Origin: Hoyosella altamirensis
Lineage (GTDB): Bacteria; Actinomycetota; Actinomycetes; Mycobacteriales; Mycobacteriaceae
Length of the DNA stretch: 64,000 nucleotides
Assembly (NCBI RefSeq): GCF_014191505.1
Contig: NZ_JACHWS010000002.1
Span: 620,001-684,000 of the forward strand
Reading direction: 5' to 3'
The number at the start of each line of letters is the position of its first letter. Within the stretch, counting starts at the first letter, position 1. A program made the position numbers and the translations under genes. Of the stretch, positions 1 through 11,700 are shown in pieces. Below the pieces are notes generated by a model. That model had not been told where the DNA came from and searched no databases. It saw nothing but the letters and a program-made list of their open reading frames with translations.

Positions 1-73
1 GGTCAAGCTGGTCCGCGGGAACCTCGAGGATGCGCGCGGTATCGGCGAGGATGGTGGAGCGTTGCAGTCCCAT
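1..73 (-). CDS. Stand-alone acyl/aryl carrier protein, 5' part only (cut by window start)
   Basis: Only the first 24 codons are inside the window. The ATG is 9 nt after the stop of the upstream NRPS gene and follows a clear AAAGGAG ribosome binding site, so a real gene starts here. The visible N-terminus (MGLQRSTILADTARILEVPA and on) resembles helix 1 of phosphopantetheine carrier domains. I infer an aryl carrier protein that holds 2,3-dihydroxybenzoate, because the isochorismatase of this locus ends before the carrier domain normally fused to it. The phosphopantetheine serine lies outside the window, so the family call is provisional; another small NRPS partner is possible. Confidence 0.55.
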   Translation of the reverse strand, partial: MGLQRSTILADTARILEVPADQLD

Positions 74-82
74 GGTTCTCCT

Positions 83-3000
83 TTAGTGTGTGATGTCAGT
101 TGTGAGATCGCTGACGGCTTGCCGCCAGATCGCCGCGATTCGCTGGGTGGACTCGGGCCCGAGAACACCACTGGCAGCCGAGAATTCGCATTCAATTTCG
201 GGCCCGTCGGCGCTGTCGACGGTCACCGCGTCCACGTGGAGCGGGTGGTTGAGCCTGGTGGCGGGGTCAACGGAACCACCGAGCGCCTCCCCTTCCGGCG
301 CTGTGGTCCAGGCCGCACCGGTTTCTTCGCCGAGCGTCATGCGGCCCAGATAGTTGAACACCACAGAAGGTCGCTGATAGGGCCTCGCCCGGAACTCGGG
401 GTCGTATTCGCGCAACAGCCCGAAGCCGATGCCACCATCAGGGATGGCCCGCAGCGCGGAAGCTGTGTTGTGCAGCGTCGCTGTCAGGTCGTCAGCGACG
501 TCGATCAGCACGGGGAACATTGTCGTGAACCAGCCGACAGTCCTGGAAAGATCTGCGCCGGGGACGAGGTGTTCTTCACGGCCATGCCCCTCGAGCTCGA
601 TCTTCACGGCGCACCCCCCGCGCACTTCTCGCACCGCGAATGCCAGTGCGGCGAGGAGGATGTCGTTGACGGCCCCGCTGGCGAGGACCTTCTCGGTGGT
701 TCGAATGGACAGGCGGACGTGAGCGGATCGCATCGTCGCGACAGTGTCCGTTCCGGTCAGCCCACGCGTTCCCAGCACCGGTTCCTCCGCGCTGAGAGCG
801 GGCAGCCACACGTCCCGATTACTGGGCACCCGGTGGCTGGCAGCCAGGGTCGTTGCCCAGGCCCGGAAGGAAGTGCCCTCCGGCTCGATCCCGTCGCCGC
901 GCACTGCGGCGGCCAGGTCAGGAACTAGCGTCCGCCATGAGACCCCGTCAACGGCAAAGTGATGGATCGCAAGAAAAACACGACCGGGGACATCAGGCCC
1001 CATGTCGAATAGCACGGCTTGCAACATGATGCCGCGATGTGGATCGAGAGCATCGAGCACACGGTGCCGTTCCACGCGGAAAAGCTCCTCCCAGGGGCTC
1101 TGTGCCGCGTCGACCCGGCGTACGAGAACCTCTGGCGCGGGGCCGGTCTCATTGAGTACCCAGCTATCGCGTGCAAGCCTGGATCGGAGTGCCGGGTGCG
1201 CTGAAACAAGCTCCCCGATCGCGCTGCTGAGCGCTGCGAGCGTCAGTCCCGCGGGCGCGGTGAGAAGCCGAGATTGTGTGAACCGGCTCAGGTCACCGCC
1301 CCATTCAAGGGCGTCGCGCATGATAGGCGTGAACGGGACTTCGCCGGTCGCGGGAATTGCGTCGAGTCGTGCCGCGGCTTCAGCGTCGGCGACGATGGCG
1401 TCCGACTTATCGCACGCTGCCGCCATCGCGGCGATGGTGCGCAGTTCGAATACGTCTCGTGCACTCAAGGCTATGCCTGCGGCGCGGACTTTCGACACCA
1501 GCTGGATCGAGACGATGGAATCCCCGCCGAGCAGGAAGAAATCATCGTCGATTCCGATGTTCTCCAGGCCAAGAATCTCTGCGACAACACCGGCCAAGGT
1601 CGCTTCAGTGGCCGTCCGGGGCGCTCGACTGCTGGTCAACGCGGCGAAGTCAGGATTTGGCAGTGATTTCCGGTCGATCTTTCCGTTGGGCATCGTTGGG
1701 ATCGAGTCGATCAGGATCACGGCCGCGGGCACCATGTAGTCGGGCAGAAGCGTCTGGAGTTCGCTGCGCACATCGAGCGGGTCGACATCAGCCTCAGCAG
1801 GGTCGTCACAAGTTATGTACCCGACGATGCGACGAACACCGGACTCGTCGGTGTGGGCTACCGCGATCGCACTGCGCACTCCGGGCGCTGCGGCCAGCGC
1901 CGCTTCCACTTCGCCGAGTTCGACGCGGAAGCCACGTATTTTGACCTGGTCGTCACCGCGTCCGAGGTATTCAAGACGGTATGGCGATCCGGCAGAGAGT
2001 CGCACTACGTCGCCGGTACGGTACATGCGCTGCCCCGCGATTCCGTGCGGGTCAGCCACAAACCGGTCCGCGGTGAGTTCCGGGCGGTTCAGATAGCCTC
2101 GGCCCACCCCGGCCCCACCAAGGTAAAGTTCACCGGTCCCGCCGGGCGGGACAGGGCGCAGCAGGTCGTCGAGCACGTACGCGCGGCCCCCGTGCACAGC
2201 ACGTCCGAGCGTCGGTGACGCCGTGTCTGCGGCGAAACCGATCAGTGAGTCGACGGTGCATTCGGTGGGCCCGTACAGGTTCGCGGCAAGCACTGGTGAG
2301 GCCCGCAGACGCCGCCACAGATCGGGGTTGACCGCTTCACCACCGAAACCGACAGCGGCCGGACGGTGCGCTCCGCTGAACAGGCCTTCACCTGTCATGT
2401 GGTCCAGGAAAGTGGGGGTGACCTCGAGGAAGTCGAGTTCGTGCTCGAGGGTGTAGCGCGTCATCTCTGCTGGGTCACGCATGGTGGTGTCGTCGAAGAT
2501 ATGGACTGTGTGGCCGTCGAGCAGCCACAGCATGGGCTGCCAGGAAGCGTCGAAGCTGAAGGACCACGCGTGTCCGACACCCAGGTTCTCGCGAGCCGCC
2601 GCCTGCACGGCAGGCTGGTGCAGATCAGCGTGATGGCTGGCGAACAGGTTCACGAGGTTCGAGTGGGTGATCGCCACACCTTTTGGGCGCCCTGTAGAAC
2701 CTGAGGTGTAAATGGCGTAGGCGGTGTTGCTGGGCCGCAGCGGGGCGCAGCGATCGTCGTCGGTAATAGGGCGTGCCGACTGTCGTGAGATCAGCTCGCG
2801 AGCCGCGTCGAGGTTGAGTACATTCCAGCCACTCAGCACGCTGCCCAGCGTCTCGGATGTCGCGGCGTCGGTGATGACCATGACGGGCCGCGCGTCGTCA
2901 AGCATGTGCGCGAGACGCTCCGGTGGATACGACGGATCGAGTGGGACATAACAGCCGCCCGCGGCGAAAACACCGAAAATCGCGGACATCACCGCTGCGG

Positions 3001-4561
3001 AGCGGGGCAAGGCGATCGCCACTACAGCTTCAGGCCCGATGCCGTGCTGTATCAGCGCCCGGGCCAGTTGATTCGCCGCGCAACTGAAGTCGGCGAAAGT
3101 GAGAATGTCACCGCCACAGACGACTGCGGTGCGGTCTGGTGTTGCTTCGGACTGCGCGGTGAGGAGGTCCGGCATGGTCGTCGCGTCAGCGCGGGCGGGA
3201 AGCCAGGACGTGAGTTCCTTACGCTCTTCGTCGAGCAGGAAGGACATCTGCGGGACTGGACACTCTGGCTGACCGGTGACTTGTGTGAGCAGCGAGACGA
3301 AGCGTCGGCCAATAGCGGTGACGGCGTCGGGTGAGAACAATGCTGGCTGGTATTCGAGCCGGACAATCAACTGGTCACTAAGGCCTGCGACCAGGACGAG
3401 CGGGAAGTTCGTCGCATCCGCTCCGTGCACGGCATCCATTCGGATACCGCCTGACTGCTGTGCTCGTTCGAGCGCATCCTTGTCGATTGGATAGCTTTCG
3501 AAGATGGTCAGGGTGTCGAACAGTTCACCGAGCCCCTGGTCACGCTGGATATCAGCGAGGGCGGCGTACTGGTGATCGATGGTTCGGGCGTGGGACCGCT
3601 GCACTCGCTCTAAGAGATCGGCGGCTGTGTCGCCTGGCTCTATCTGTACGCGAACTGGAACGGTGTTGATGAAGAGCCCGACCATGGATTCCACTCCAGG
3701 CAGTTCTGGAGGGCGTCCCGATACTGTCGCTCCGAAGACCACATCGCGACGGCCAGTAAGGCCGCTGAGCAGCAACGCCCACGTTGCCTGCAGAACCGTA
3801 TTGACCGTTACCCCGCACCGCTGCGCACACGCAAGAACCGCAGCAGTGAGTTCGGTAGGGATGCCGGGGTCGTGAGTATCGATCTGGCGTGCTTCGCGGG
3901 TAGATCCGGGCGCCGCAACCAGTGTCGGCTCAGTGAGCCCCGCGAGCGTCTCCTGCCAGATAGCCTGGGCGGCAGCATGATCCTGCTTGTCCAGCCAGGC
4001 GAGATAGTCGCGGTAGGGCCGAACCGGCGATAGCTCCCCGGCGCCGGCATACAGTTCGAGCAGTTCACGAACGAGGATCGGTGTGGACCAGCCGTCGACG
4101 ACGATGTGATGCGCCGTCATGATGAGATGGCATTCGCGTGCACCCGTGCGGACGAGATGCCAGCGGATAAGGGGCGGCTGTGTGAGGTCGAACCATTGCC
4201 CACGATCGGCGGAGCAAATCTTCTCGAGTTCGGTGACCTGTGCACCGTTGTGCAGGTGGGTCAGGTCGCTCGTTGTCCAGGGTGCGGTCACACCACGGAC
4301 AACCAGACCAGCGGTGCGCCCATCTTTACGCTGCCGGAAGCAGGTGCGCAGTGCCGCATGCCGTTCAAGGAGGGCGTGTGCCGAGTCCCGCAGCCGCTGC
4401 TCATCGAGGTCACCTGTCAGCCTCAATACTGACTGCACGGTGTACACGTCAGGCCCAGCATCCGCACCATCGTCCGGCCTGGTGACGGCGTGAAGGTAGA
4501 GCAGACCGTGCTGCAATGGTGAAAGAGGGACAACGTCTTCGAGCGCAGTGGTGCGGGACAT
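83..4561 (-). CDS. Siderophore non-ribosomal peptide synthetase, one module C-A-T-E
   Basis: Single-module NRPS of 1492 residues. A condensation domain (about 1-440) has the active-site motif HHIVVDG. The adenylation domain (about 470-960) has [16 protein letters not shown] and YRTGD motifs. A carrier domain near residue 1007 has LGGDS, and a C-terminal epimerization domain (about 1055-1490) has HHFAVDG and FNYLGR. The adenylation pocket shows FDAS, an acidic residue (Glu) at the position equivalent to GrsA 278 and Asp at 331, which by eye suits a basic amino acid such as ornithine or hydroxyornithine. The protein ends in an E domain with no thioesterase, so product release must use another protein. 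It follows the binding-protein gene by 21 nt and precedes the carrier protein by 9 nt, so these three genes form one operon. The exact substrate is not proven. Confidence 0.9.
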   Translation of the reverse strand: MSRTTALEDVVPLSPLQHGLLYLHAVTRPDDGADAGPDVYTVQSVLRLTGDLDEQRLRDSAHALLERHAALRTCFRQRKDGRTAGLVVRGVTAPWTTSDLTHLHNGAQVTELEKICSADRGQWFDLTQPPLIRWHLVRTGARECHLIMTAHHIVVDGWSTPILVRELLELYAGAGELSPVRPYRDYLAWLDKQDHAAAQAIWQETLAGLTEPTLVAAPGSTREARQIDTHDPGIPTELTAAVLACAQRCGVTVNTVLQATWALLLSGLTGRRDVVFGATVSGRPPELPGVESMVGLFINTVPVRVQIEPGDTAADLLERVQRSHARTIDHQYAALADIQRDQGLGELFDTLTIFESYPIDKDALERAQQSGGIRMDAVHGADATNFPLVLVAGLSDQLIVRLEYQPALFSPDAVTAIGRRFVSLLTQVTGQPECPVPQMSFLLDEERKELTSWLPARADATTMPDLLTAQSEATPDRTAVVCGGDILTFADFSCAANQLARALIQHGIGPEAVVAIALPRSAAVMSAIFGVFAAGGCYVPLDPSYPPERLAHMLDDARPVMVITDAATSETLGSVLSGWNVLNLDAARELISRQSARPITDDDRCAPLRPSNTAYAIYTSGSTGRPKGVAITHSNLVNLFASHHADLHQPAVQAAARENLGVGHAWSFSFDASWQPMLWLLDGHTVHIFDDTTMRDPAEMTRYTLEHELDFLEVTPTFLDHMTGEGLFSGAHRPAAVGFGGEAVNPDLWRRLRASPVLAANLYGPTECTVDSLIGFAADTASPTLGRAVHGGRAYVLDDLLRPVPPGGTGELYLGGAGVGRGYLNRPELTADRFVADPHGIAGQRMYRTGDVVRLSAGSPYRLEYLGRGDDQVKIRGFRVELGEVEAALAAAPGVRSAIAVAHTDESGVRRIVGYITCDDPAEADVDPLDVRSELQTLLPDYMVPAAVILIDSIPTMPNGKIDRKSLPNPDFAALTSSRAPRTATEATLAGVVAEILGLENIGIDDDFFLLGGDSIVSIQLVSKVRAAGIALSARDVFELRTIAAMAAACDKSDAIVADAEAAARLDAIPATGEVPFTPIMRDALEWGGDLSRFTQSRLLTAPAGLTLAALSSAIGELVSAHPALRSRLARDSWVLNETGPAPEVLVRRVDAAQSPWEELFRVERHRVLDALDPHRGIMLQAVLFDMGPDVPGRVFLAIHHFAVDGVSWRTLVPDLAAAVRGDGIEPEGTSFRAWATTLAASHRVPSNRDVWLPALSAEEPVLGTRGLTGTDTVATMRSAHVRLSIRTTEKVLASGAVNDILLAALAFAVREVRGGCAVKIELEGHGREEHLVPGADLSRTVGWFTTMFPVLIDVADDLTATLHNTASALRAIPDGGIGFGLLREYDPEFRARPYQRPSVVFNYLGRMTLGEETGAAWTTAPEGEALGGSVDPATRLNHPLHVDAVTVDSADGPEIECEFSAASGVLGPESTQRIAAIWRQAVSDLTTDITH

Positions 4562-4582
4562 CAGAGATCTAGTCCTTAGCCG

Positions 4583-5620
4583 TTAGTTGTTGGCTGCGGG
4601 CAGGGTTTCAAGTGATTCCTCGATGGAATCGAGCGCGAGCACTGCCGTCTGGTAGGTCGCGGCATGGCCGTGGCGGACGGGGATCAAGTTCCCGGACTGA
4701 ACCGCTGGAAGCGACTGCCACAGATCAGAATTCATAAGTTCCTCGAGTTCCTCGGTAACGGTGCCGTCTTCCTGAACCGCGTAGACGATGACATCGGCGT
4801 CGCCGAGGAGCTCCGGAATGCGCTCGTACGACGCGTACTCTGCATGCTCGATGGAATCGTCGTCGGGTTGACCGGGGAAGTCGGCGCCGAGGTCAGCGAA
4901 CAAGTTCGTGGTGTAGGAATCCGCATACTCGCGGACGAACTCCCCTGCATTGGCACCACAGATATCGCACACGCCAGCGAATTTCAGGCTGCCAAGACTG
5001 TCCTTATACTTCTCCGCGATTTCGGTGGCACGCGCGTCGTATGTCTCTTTGAAGGGACCATAGTTCTGGGCGACTCCGGCAGCGTCGGTTTGCTGTTCAC
5101 CCAGTTCCCGCCAGTCTGACGCGGTCGTGGGACCGAGGAAGACCACCGGCGCCAGCGCTTCCAGCGCCTCCATGTTGAGGCTTTCCTTGGCGCGAATCGG
5201 GACACCCATGATGATCAGGTCCGGCTCGGCCGCGGCGACTGCCTCATAGTTGATCGACTGCGCCGCCCCATCAGGTGCGATTTTCGGCAGCGCATCGTAG
5301 GCAGCGCGAGTTTCCTCGGCCATACTGTCGATCTCGCGGGTCCACTCGCACACTGCTGAGAGGTTTGCCTGGGCCTGGATCAGCGGCAGGACAGCGTAGC
5401 CGCATGCCACGATGCTCTGCGGCTCTGCGGGAATCTCGATGGAGCCGTTCTGCGCCTCGAAGGTGCGAGTCGAGTCTGATGTGGCTGCCACGTCCGCCGA
5501 GTCGGCGGTGGCACTCGTGCCATCTCCGTCATTTCCGCATGCCGCCAGCCCCAGCGCCAGCAGCGACGCTGCAGCGAGTGCCCCCGCACGGCGTGCGCCA
5601 CTCAGTTTTGTTCCTCGCAT
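4583..5620 (-). CDS. Iron-siderophore ABC transporter substrate-binding lipoprotein
   Basis: Secreted lipoprotein of 345 residues with a twin-Arg-containing signal segment (SGARRAGALAAASLLALGLAA) and a lipobox ending in AAC-G, followed by a Gly/Ser/Thr/Asp-rich linker and a periplasmic-binding-protein-2 fold typical of FepB/FhuD-like proteins. I chose the ATG at 5620 because it puts the signal peptide at the N-terminus; an upstream in-frame ATG at 5770 would overlap the preceding NRPS gene and add unlikely sequence. An iron box lies 46-64 bp upstream. Its place between the two NRPS genes suggests it binds the ferric form of the siderophore made here. No permease or ATPase gene is adjacent; the FecCD-type importer at 21072-23949 has its own binding protein. 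Confidence 0.9.
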   Translation of the reverse strand: MRGTKLSGARRAGALAAASLLALGLAACGNDGDGTSATADSADVAATSDSTRTFEAQNGSIEIPAEPQSIVACGYAVLPLIQAQANLSAVCEWTREIDSMAEETRAAYDALPKIAPDGAAQSINYEAVAAAEPDLIIMGVPIRAKESLNMEALEALAPVVFLGPTTASDWRELGEQQTDAAGVAQNYGPFKETYDARATEIAEKYKDSLGSLKFAGVCDICGANAGEFVREYADSYTTNLFADLGADFPGQPDDDSIEHAEYASYERIPELLGDADVIVYAVQEDGTVTEELEELMNSDLWQSLPAVQSGNLIPVRHGHAATYQTAVLALDSIEESLETLPAANN

Positions 5621-5665
5621 GTGCTTGATCTCCCCGGAATGAGAATGCCGGAATTGCCCGACATA

Positions 5666-5684
5666 TTTGGTTAGCCTTACCGAA
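5666..5684. promoter_or_regulatory. IdeR/DtxR-type iron box upstream of binding protein-NRPS operon
   Basis: The 19-mer TTTGGTTAGCCTTACCGAA matches 16 of 19 positions of the mycobacterial IdeR consensus TTAGGTTAGGCTAACCTAA (with C for the variable G). It lies in the 82-bp gap between the end of the large NRPS gene and the start codon at 5620, so the genes from 5620 leftwards probably have their own iron-repressed promoter. Confidence 0.75.
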
Positions 5685-5702
5685 CTTATCATGATCAAGT
5701 GT

Positions 5703-8700
5703 TTAGTTGACGTCCGAGAACTCTGTGAACTCCGCCTCAAACTCTTCGATCTCGTCCTGCTCCAAGCCACTCAATGTGAGGTCAGAGGCGGTAAACCCGC
5801 CTGCCGACGCATCCTCGGCAAGTCCGCTCAATTCCCCTGCCCATCGCTCGGCCATCTTCTGCACCACGTGCTTGGTGACGACGCCAGTGCTGAAGCCGAA
5901 GCGCGCGCGCAACACTGTTCCTGCATCGGTTTCCAGCGCCACCACCCCCACTTCAATCGCATGGCTCACTGGCATCTCCGCATCAGTCGATCCACCAAGC
6001 GCGTCAGCTGCAGCAGACCACGGCTCTCCCGCCTGCTCACCGAGCGTGAAGCGGCCCAGATAGTTGAACCCAATCTCCGGAGCGGGGAGCGGACTGAGTT
6101 CCGCACGCCCCGTAACGTCAAGGTGCCGCAGCATCCCGTAACCGATCCCGTTATCGGGAATGGCGCGGAGTTGCTCCTTCACGCGCTTCAGCGCGCTCGC
6201 CGCGTCGCCCTCACCAGGGTCGAGCCGAGCGGGGTACAGCGTCGTGAACCATCCCGCGGTACGTGCAAGGTCAGCCCCCGGCACCACGGACTCCTCACGA
6301 CCGTGCCCCTCAAGATCAACAAGCACACCGCCGGGGCCGTGCTCCGCGACCACCGCCCGGGCGAGCGCGCTGAGCAAGACATCGTCGACGCGGGCCCGGA
6401 AACGCTCGGGCAGCACTGTAAGTACCTTTTCCGCTACGTTCACAGGGACGTCGACTTGCACCGTCCCGGTCTGCGACATCGTGTCGCTGGGACCAAGCTC
6501 GCGCGACCCGACCCGGACTCGCCCCCGTGCCGCGAGGATTTGCCTCCACAGCGGCAGCTCCGCCCGCCGCTCGCTGGCACGCTGCGTCAATGCCTGCGCC
6601 CAGGCGCGCATCGGCATCCCCGACCGCGCCAGCACCCGCCCTTCACACGCCGCAGCAAGGTCCGGAACGACGATCCGCCATGACACACCGTCGATCGCGA
6701 GATGGTGCACGACGATGAGGACACGCGGCGTCTCGCCGGTAAACAGGACGACCCTCGTCATTCTGCCTGCCGCCGGATCGAGTTCGCGGTACGCCTGCGC
6801 CGTCACCTCCGCGATGAGCTCCTCCGCATGCCCTTCCGGCAGCGCCACTTCGGCGACGACATCTTCCGCGCGAACGGCGCCCGCCGGGGGGATCTCCAGC
6901 GTTCGCATCTGCGCTGCGAAACTCGCCCGCAGGACATCGTGGATGTCGAGAACTTGCTGCATGCCCGCGACCAGCGCCTCACGTGTCAGATTTGCGGGGG
7001 CATGCAGCAGCCGCGATTGTGCGAACCGGCGATACTCGCCACCGCGACCGATCATGTCGTGGGTGATCGGCAGCACCGGCACCGTTCCTGTCGCTGACTG
7101 CTCATCCCAGGTCCACCGTGCAGGATCATCTGGGACTGCCACTCGAGCCAGTCCCGCAGCGGTGCGATGCTCGAACACCTCGCGTGCTGTCACACGGAGC
7201 CCGGCATTCCGCGCGCGCGACACGAGCTGGATCGCGACGATCGAATCGCCACCGAGCGTGAAGAAGTCGGCATCCGGATCCACCGAAGGCACCTGGAGCA
7301 CGTCCGACACGATGTCGCACATGAGTTGCTCCCGCTCGTTCGCAACGTCACGCACCGGTTCGGCAGTGAAGTCCGGTTCCGGCAATGCAGCCCGATCAAC
7401 CTTGCCGTTAGGAGTCTGGGGCAGGACATCAAGGACGGCCAGCGAGGCGGGGACCATATGCTCTGGCAATCGTTCCGCGAGGTAGCGGCGCAGCGCGTCA
7501 GTGGTGACCGCTTCACATGTCGTGACGTAGCCCGCAAGTAAGCGCCGTCCCGGTGCGTCCTCGCGCAGCATCACGGCGGCCGATTTCACCGATGGATGCA
7601 GAGACAGCGCCGCTTCGATTTCGCGCAGTTCGATCCGGAAACCCCGGAGTTTCACCTGGTCATCGGCACGACCGAGATAGTCGAGCGCCGCGTCATCGGC
7701 GCGCCACCGAACTAGATCCCCAGTCCGGTACAGTCGCTCGCCCGCACCACTGAACGGGCTCGCAATGAATCGGCACGCCGTCACGCCCGGCTGACCCAGG
7801 TAGCCACGGCTCACACCCTGGCCGCCCACATACAGCTCGCCGGCAACACCCGGTGGCACGGGCCGCAAGAGGTCGTCGAGAACGTACGCCTGCACCCCCG
7901 GGATCGGTCTCCCGATGACGGGACGTCCCCCGCCTATCACAGCAACAGCCGTGTCCACAGTGCACTCAGTTGGACCGTAGACGTTGTACGCGGTGATACC
8001 CGGGGCGTGCGCAAGCTGCCTCCACAGCTCTGGCGGCACCGCCTCACCGCCGACCATGACCGTGTCAGGGCGGTGGCCTGCTCCATCGGCGAGCACCCCG
8101 GCAGCGAGCAATTCCGCCATCAGCAGGGGCACACAATCGATGACGTCGATCTGGTACTTCCGCACGTAGTCGACGATTCCGTGAGCGTCAGCTTTGAGCT
8201 CCGCGGGCAGCACGTGCAGCGTGTGCCCGTTCACCATTGCCATCAACGGATCCAGGGCAGAATCGAAGGACAAGCTGTAAGTCAGCAGAACGCTCTTCTG
8301 TCTAGCTGAGCCAAGCACGTGCGCGTCACGCAGATTCGCGAGTCCCGCGTGCGGTACGACCACGCCCTTCGGCAGTCCGGTCGAACCCGACGTGTAGATC
8401 ACGTATGCGGCGTTCCGCAGCTCCGCGCGGCTGTCGCTCAGAGGCGGGCCAAACGTTTTGTCCTCTAGAACAAATTGGGGCGCCGCATCGTTCAGCATAT
8501 GGTCGACGCGTTCAGCCGGGTAGTCGGGATCGATAGGCACATACGCAGCACCCACCTGCCAGATCGCGAGAATCGTCGCAATCGCGTCCGCCCCGCGCGG
8601 AATCTTCAGCGCAATAAGTGATTCCCGTTTCGCACCCCGGTCAGCGAGGTGCCCCGCGATACGACGCACCTGCTCTGCGAGCGCGCCGAAGGTATAACGG

Positions 8701-11700
8701 GCTTCCTCCGATACCAGCGCACTCACATCAGGGGTACGCGCCGCCTGCGCGAAAAACGCATCGATCACGGTCATCTGCGGCGCCACTGCACTGAATGCGT
8801 ATCCAGGGGGTCCATCCACGAGCTGCTGTTCCTCCCGGGACAGCAGTTGCAGTTCAGTGAGCCGCTGATGGGGATTCTCTGCGATCAGTTCGAAAACCCG
8901 CGCCACCCGCGCAGCAAAACGTGCACCCGTGCGGTCATCGAACAGGTCGTGGGCATACTCGACACGAATCCGCGCCGAACCGTCACGTTCCCCCACGACG
9001 TCGAACACCAAGTCATACATCGCGGCCTGCGTGTCCACTGTCGCAACCTGAGGCTGCAGATCCCCGAACACCTCTACCACCGGTGGCGTCCTGTACTGGA
9101 CGAGCACCTGGAACAACGGGTGCCGTGCAGCATGACGCGGTGGGCTGAGGACCTCGACGACGCGGTCGAAAGACACATCCTGGTGAGCAAACGCGCTCAG
9201 GTCAGAATCGCGGATCCGCACCGACAACTCTTCCAGTGTCGGATTGCCTGAAAGATCGGATCGCAGAACCACCATGTTGACGAAGAACCCGACAAGATCG
9301 TCGAGCGCCGAATCGGGGCGTCCCGCTGTGGGAGTGCCCACCACGACGTCCTGCCCGGCGCCGCTCCCATTCAGGGTTACCGTAACCGCCAAGTGCGAAA
9401 GCAGGAACATCGTCAGGCCGTTCCGGCGCGCGAAGTTCTGCAGTTCAGCGACGGTGGACGCACCCACAGTCACCTCCGCGACACCCCCTCGGCAGCTCGC
9501 CGTGCCAGGCCGCTGGCGGTCGTACGGCAGCGTCATCTCCGGTGGCAGCCCAGCCAGCGCGCCGGTCCAGTACCGGATCTGTTCAGCGGCGAGGCTGTCG
9601 GCATCGTCTGGACTGCCCAGCAGAATGTGCTGCCAGTGCGAGTAGTCGGCGTACTGGACAGGCAGCGCCGGTGGCGCCCACCTCGTCCCCTCTGATGCTG
9701 CGGCGTACGCGTCACCGATGTCCCGCAACAAGATTGGGGTCGACAGTTCATCGCTGGCGATGTGATGAGCAAGCACGAGCAGAACCGACTCACCGCCGGT
9801 GACGAACAGCGTGAGGTGCAGGGGGATGTGATGTTCCAGCTCGAAAGCATGCCGAGCCGCTTCAGTGAGCTCATCGTCGAGCGACTCCGCTGCGACGTTG
9901 CGCACCGTAAGCGGCACTTCGGGAAGCGGCAACACGTGCTGACTCGCGCGACCGTTCTCATCCGCGCGAATGACGGTGCGCAACACTTCATGCCGGTAAA
10001 TGACTCGCCGCAGCGCCTCGGTCAGCGCCTCGATATCCAGGGTTCCACACAAACGCAGTGCGACGGGAATGTTGTATGTCGGCGCCGGGCCTTCTAACTG
10101 GTACTGGAACCAAAGGCGCTGTTGCGCCGCCGACAGAGGCGATGCCGCTCCCCTGCGAACAGGCTTCAGGGCCGGGCGGTGGCGCACCTGCCCACCACAT
10201 TCCCTGGCGAGCCCCGCCACCGTCGGGTTGTCGAAGACTGACCGGATCGACAAGTCACTACCGAGTTTGTCGCGCACCGCTGCGATCAGCTTCGCGGCCG
10301 CAAGAGAGTGCCCGCCAAGCATGAAGAAGTCGTCATCTACACCGACGGCACTAAGGCCGAGCACTCCCGCGACAATGTCGGCGACCACACGCTCCACGCG
10401 GGTAATGGGCTTCCGCGCCGAAACCATCGTCTGAAAGTCCGGGTCGGGAAGACGTTTCCGGTCGACCTTCCCATTGGACGTAAGCGGCACTGCATCGAGC
10501 GGCAGCACCACGGCAGGCACCATGTAGCTGGGCAGCCACTGTGCTAGCTGCTGCCGAATCGAGGCGGCGTCACCGATCTCATCGCCGTCGCCGACAACGT
10601 AGCCAACTAGCTGATTCGCTCCGCTCTCATCGGGACGAGCGACCGCCAGCGCAGCAGTAACTCCTCGCAGCCGGCGGAGCGCGGTTTCAACCTCAGCAAC
10701 TTCGACCCGGAACCCCCGGATTTTCACTTGATCGTCGCCACGGCCGCGATAGACGATCGTGCCGTGATCAGTCCACCGCACAACGTCGCCGGTGCGGTAC
10801 ATACGCCCGTCCCCAAACGGATTGGCCACAAACCGAGCGGCGGTCAGCGCGGCGGCAGCGAGGTAACCCTGCACCACGCCTGGGCCCGCGACGTAAAGCT
10901 CCCCGTCGCACCCCGGCGGCACGGGCTGCAGCCCTGCATCCAGCACGTACACCTGCAGATTCGAAACCGGCCGACCGACAACAGGTTCTGGATGGTCGCG
11001 CACTTCGGCGATCAGCACATCAACGGTGCCTTCCGTCGGTCCGTAAAAATTGAACGCGGCACCCGGACGTTCACGGAGCTGCTTCCATAGCGAGGCCGTG
11101 ACCGCGTCGCCGCCGAAACCAAGCACCGGCACGCTGCCCTCAGTCAGCAGGCCATGGTCGATGATGTACTCCAGCTGCGCCGGCGGTAGCTCGACGAAGT
11201 CCCAGTTCTCCCGGTTCGCCCACGTCGCGAGCAACTCCGGGTCGCGTTGCGTTGTCTCATCGACGAGGTGCAGCGTGTGCCCATCCAGCATCCACAGGTG
11301 CGGGCCCCACGATGCGTCGAACGCGAGCGACCACACGTGCCCGACGATCAGGTGTTCTTTGTGCGCCACCTCTTTGGTGCGGCTGAACACGCGCGCACGG
11401 TGGCTATGGAACAGGTTCACCGCACCGGCATGCGGTACCTCAACGCCTTTGGGGCGGCCGGTCGACCCGGATGTGTAGATGACGTAGGCGATGTCGAGTG
11501 GATGCGGCCTGCGCCGTTCCTGGTTCGTAAGTGGACCATCAGGGTAGCTACTCACGTCAGCCTCGTCGAGCCAGATTTCGCATGTCCCGGCAACGCGGGA
11601 AGCGCAGTCTGCTGTGGTTATGACACTGCCTGGAGCCGTGCCCTCCAGGATGTGCGCGAGCCGCGCTGCCGGCTGGTCGGGATCGAGCGGTACGCAAGTT

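Noticed and set aside
5667-6683. Long plus-strand frames across the NRPS genes (for example 5667-6683 and 11247-12287)
   Set aside because: They run antisense to clear NRPS domains and encode no recognisable motif.
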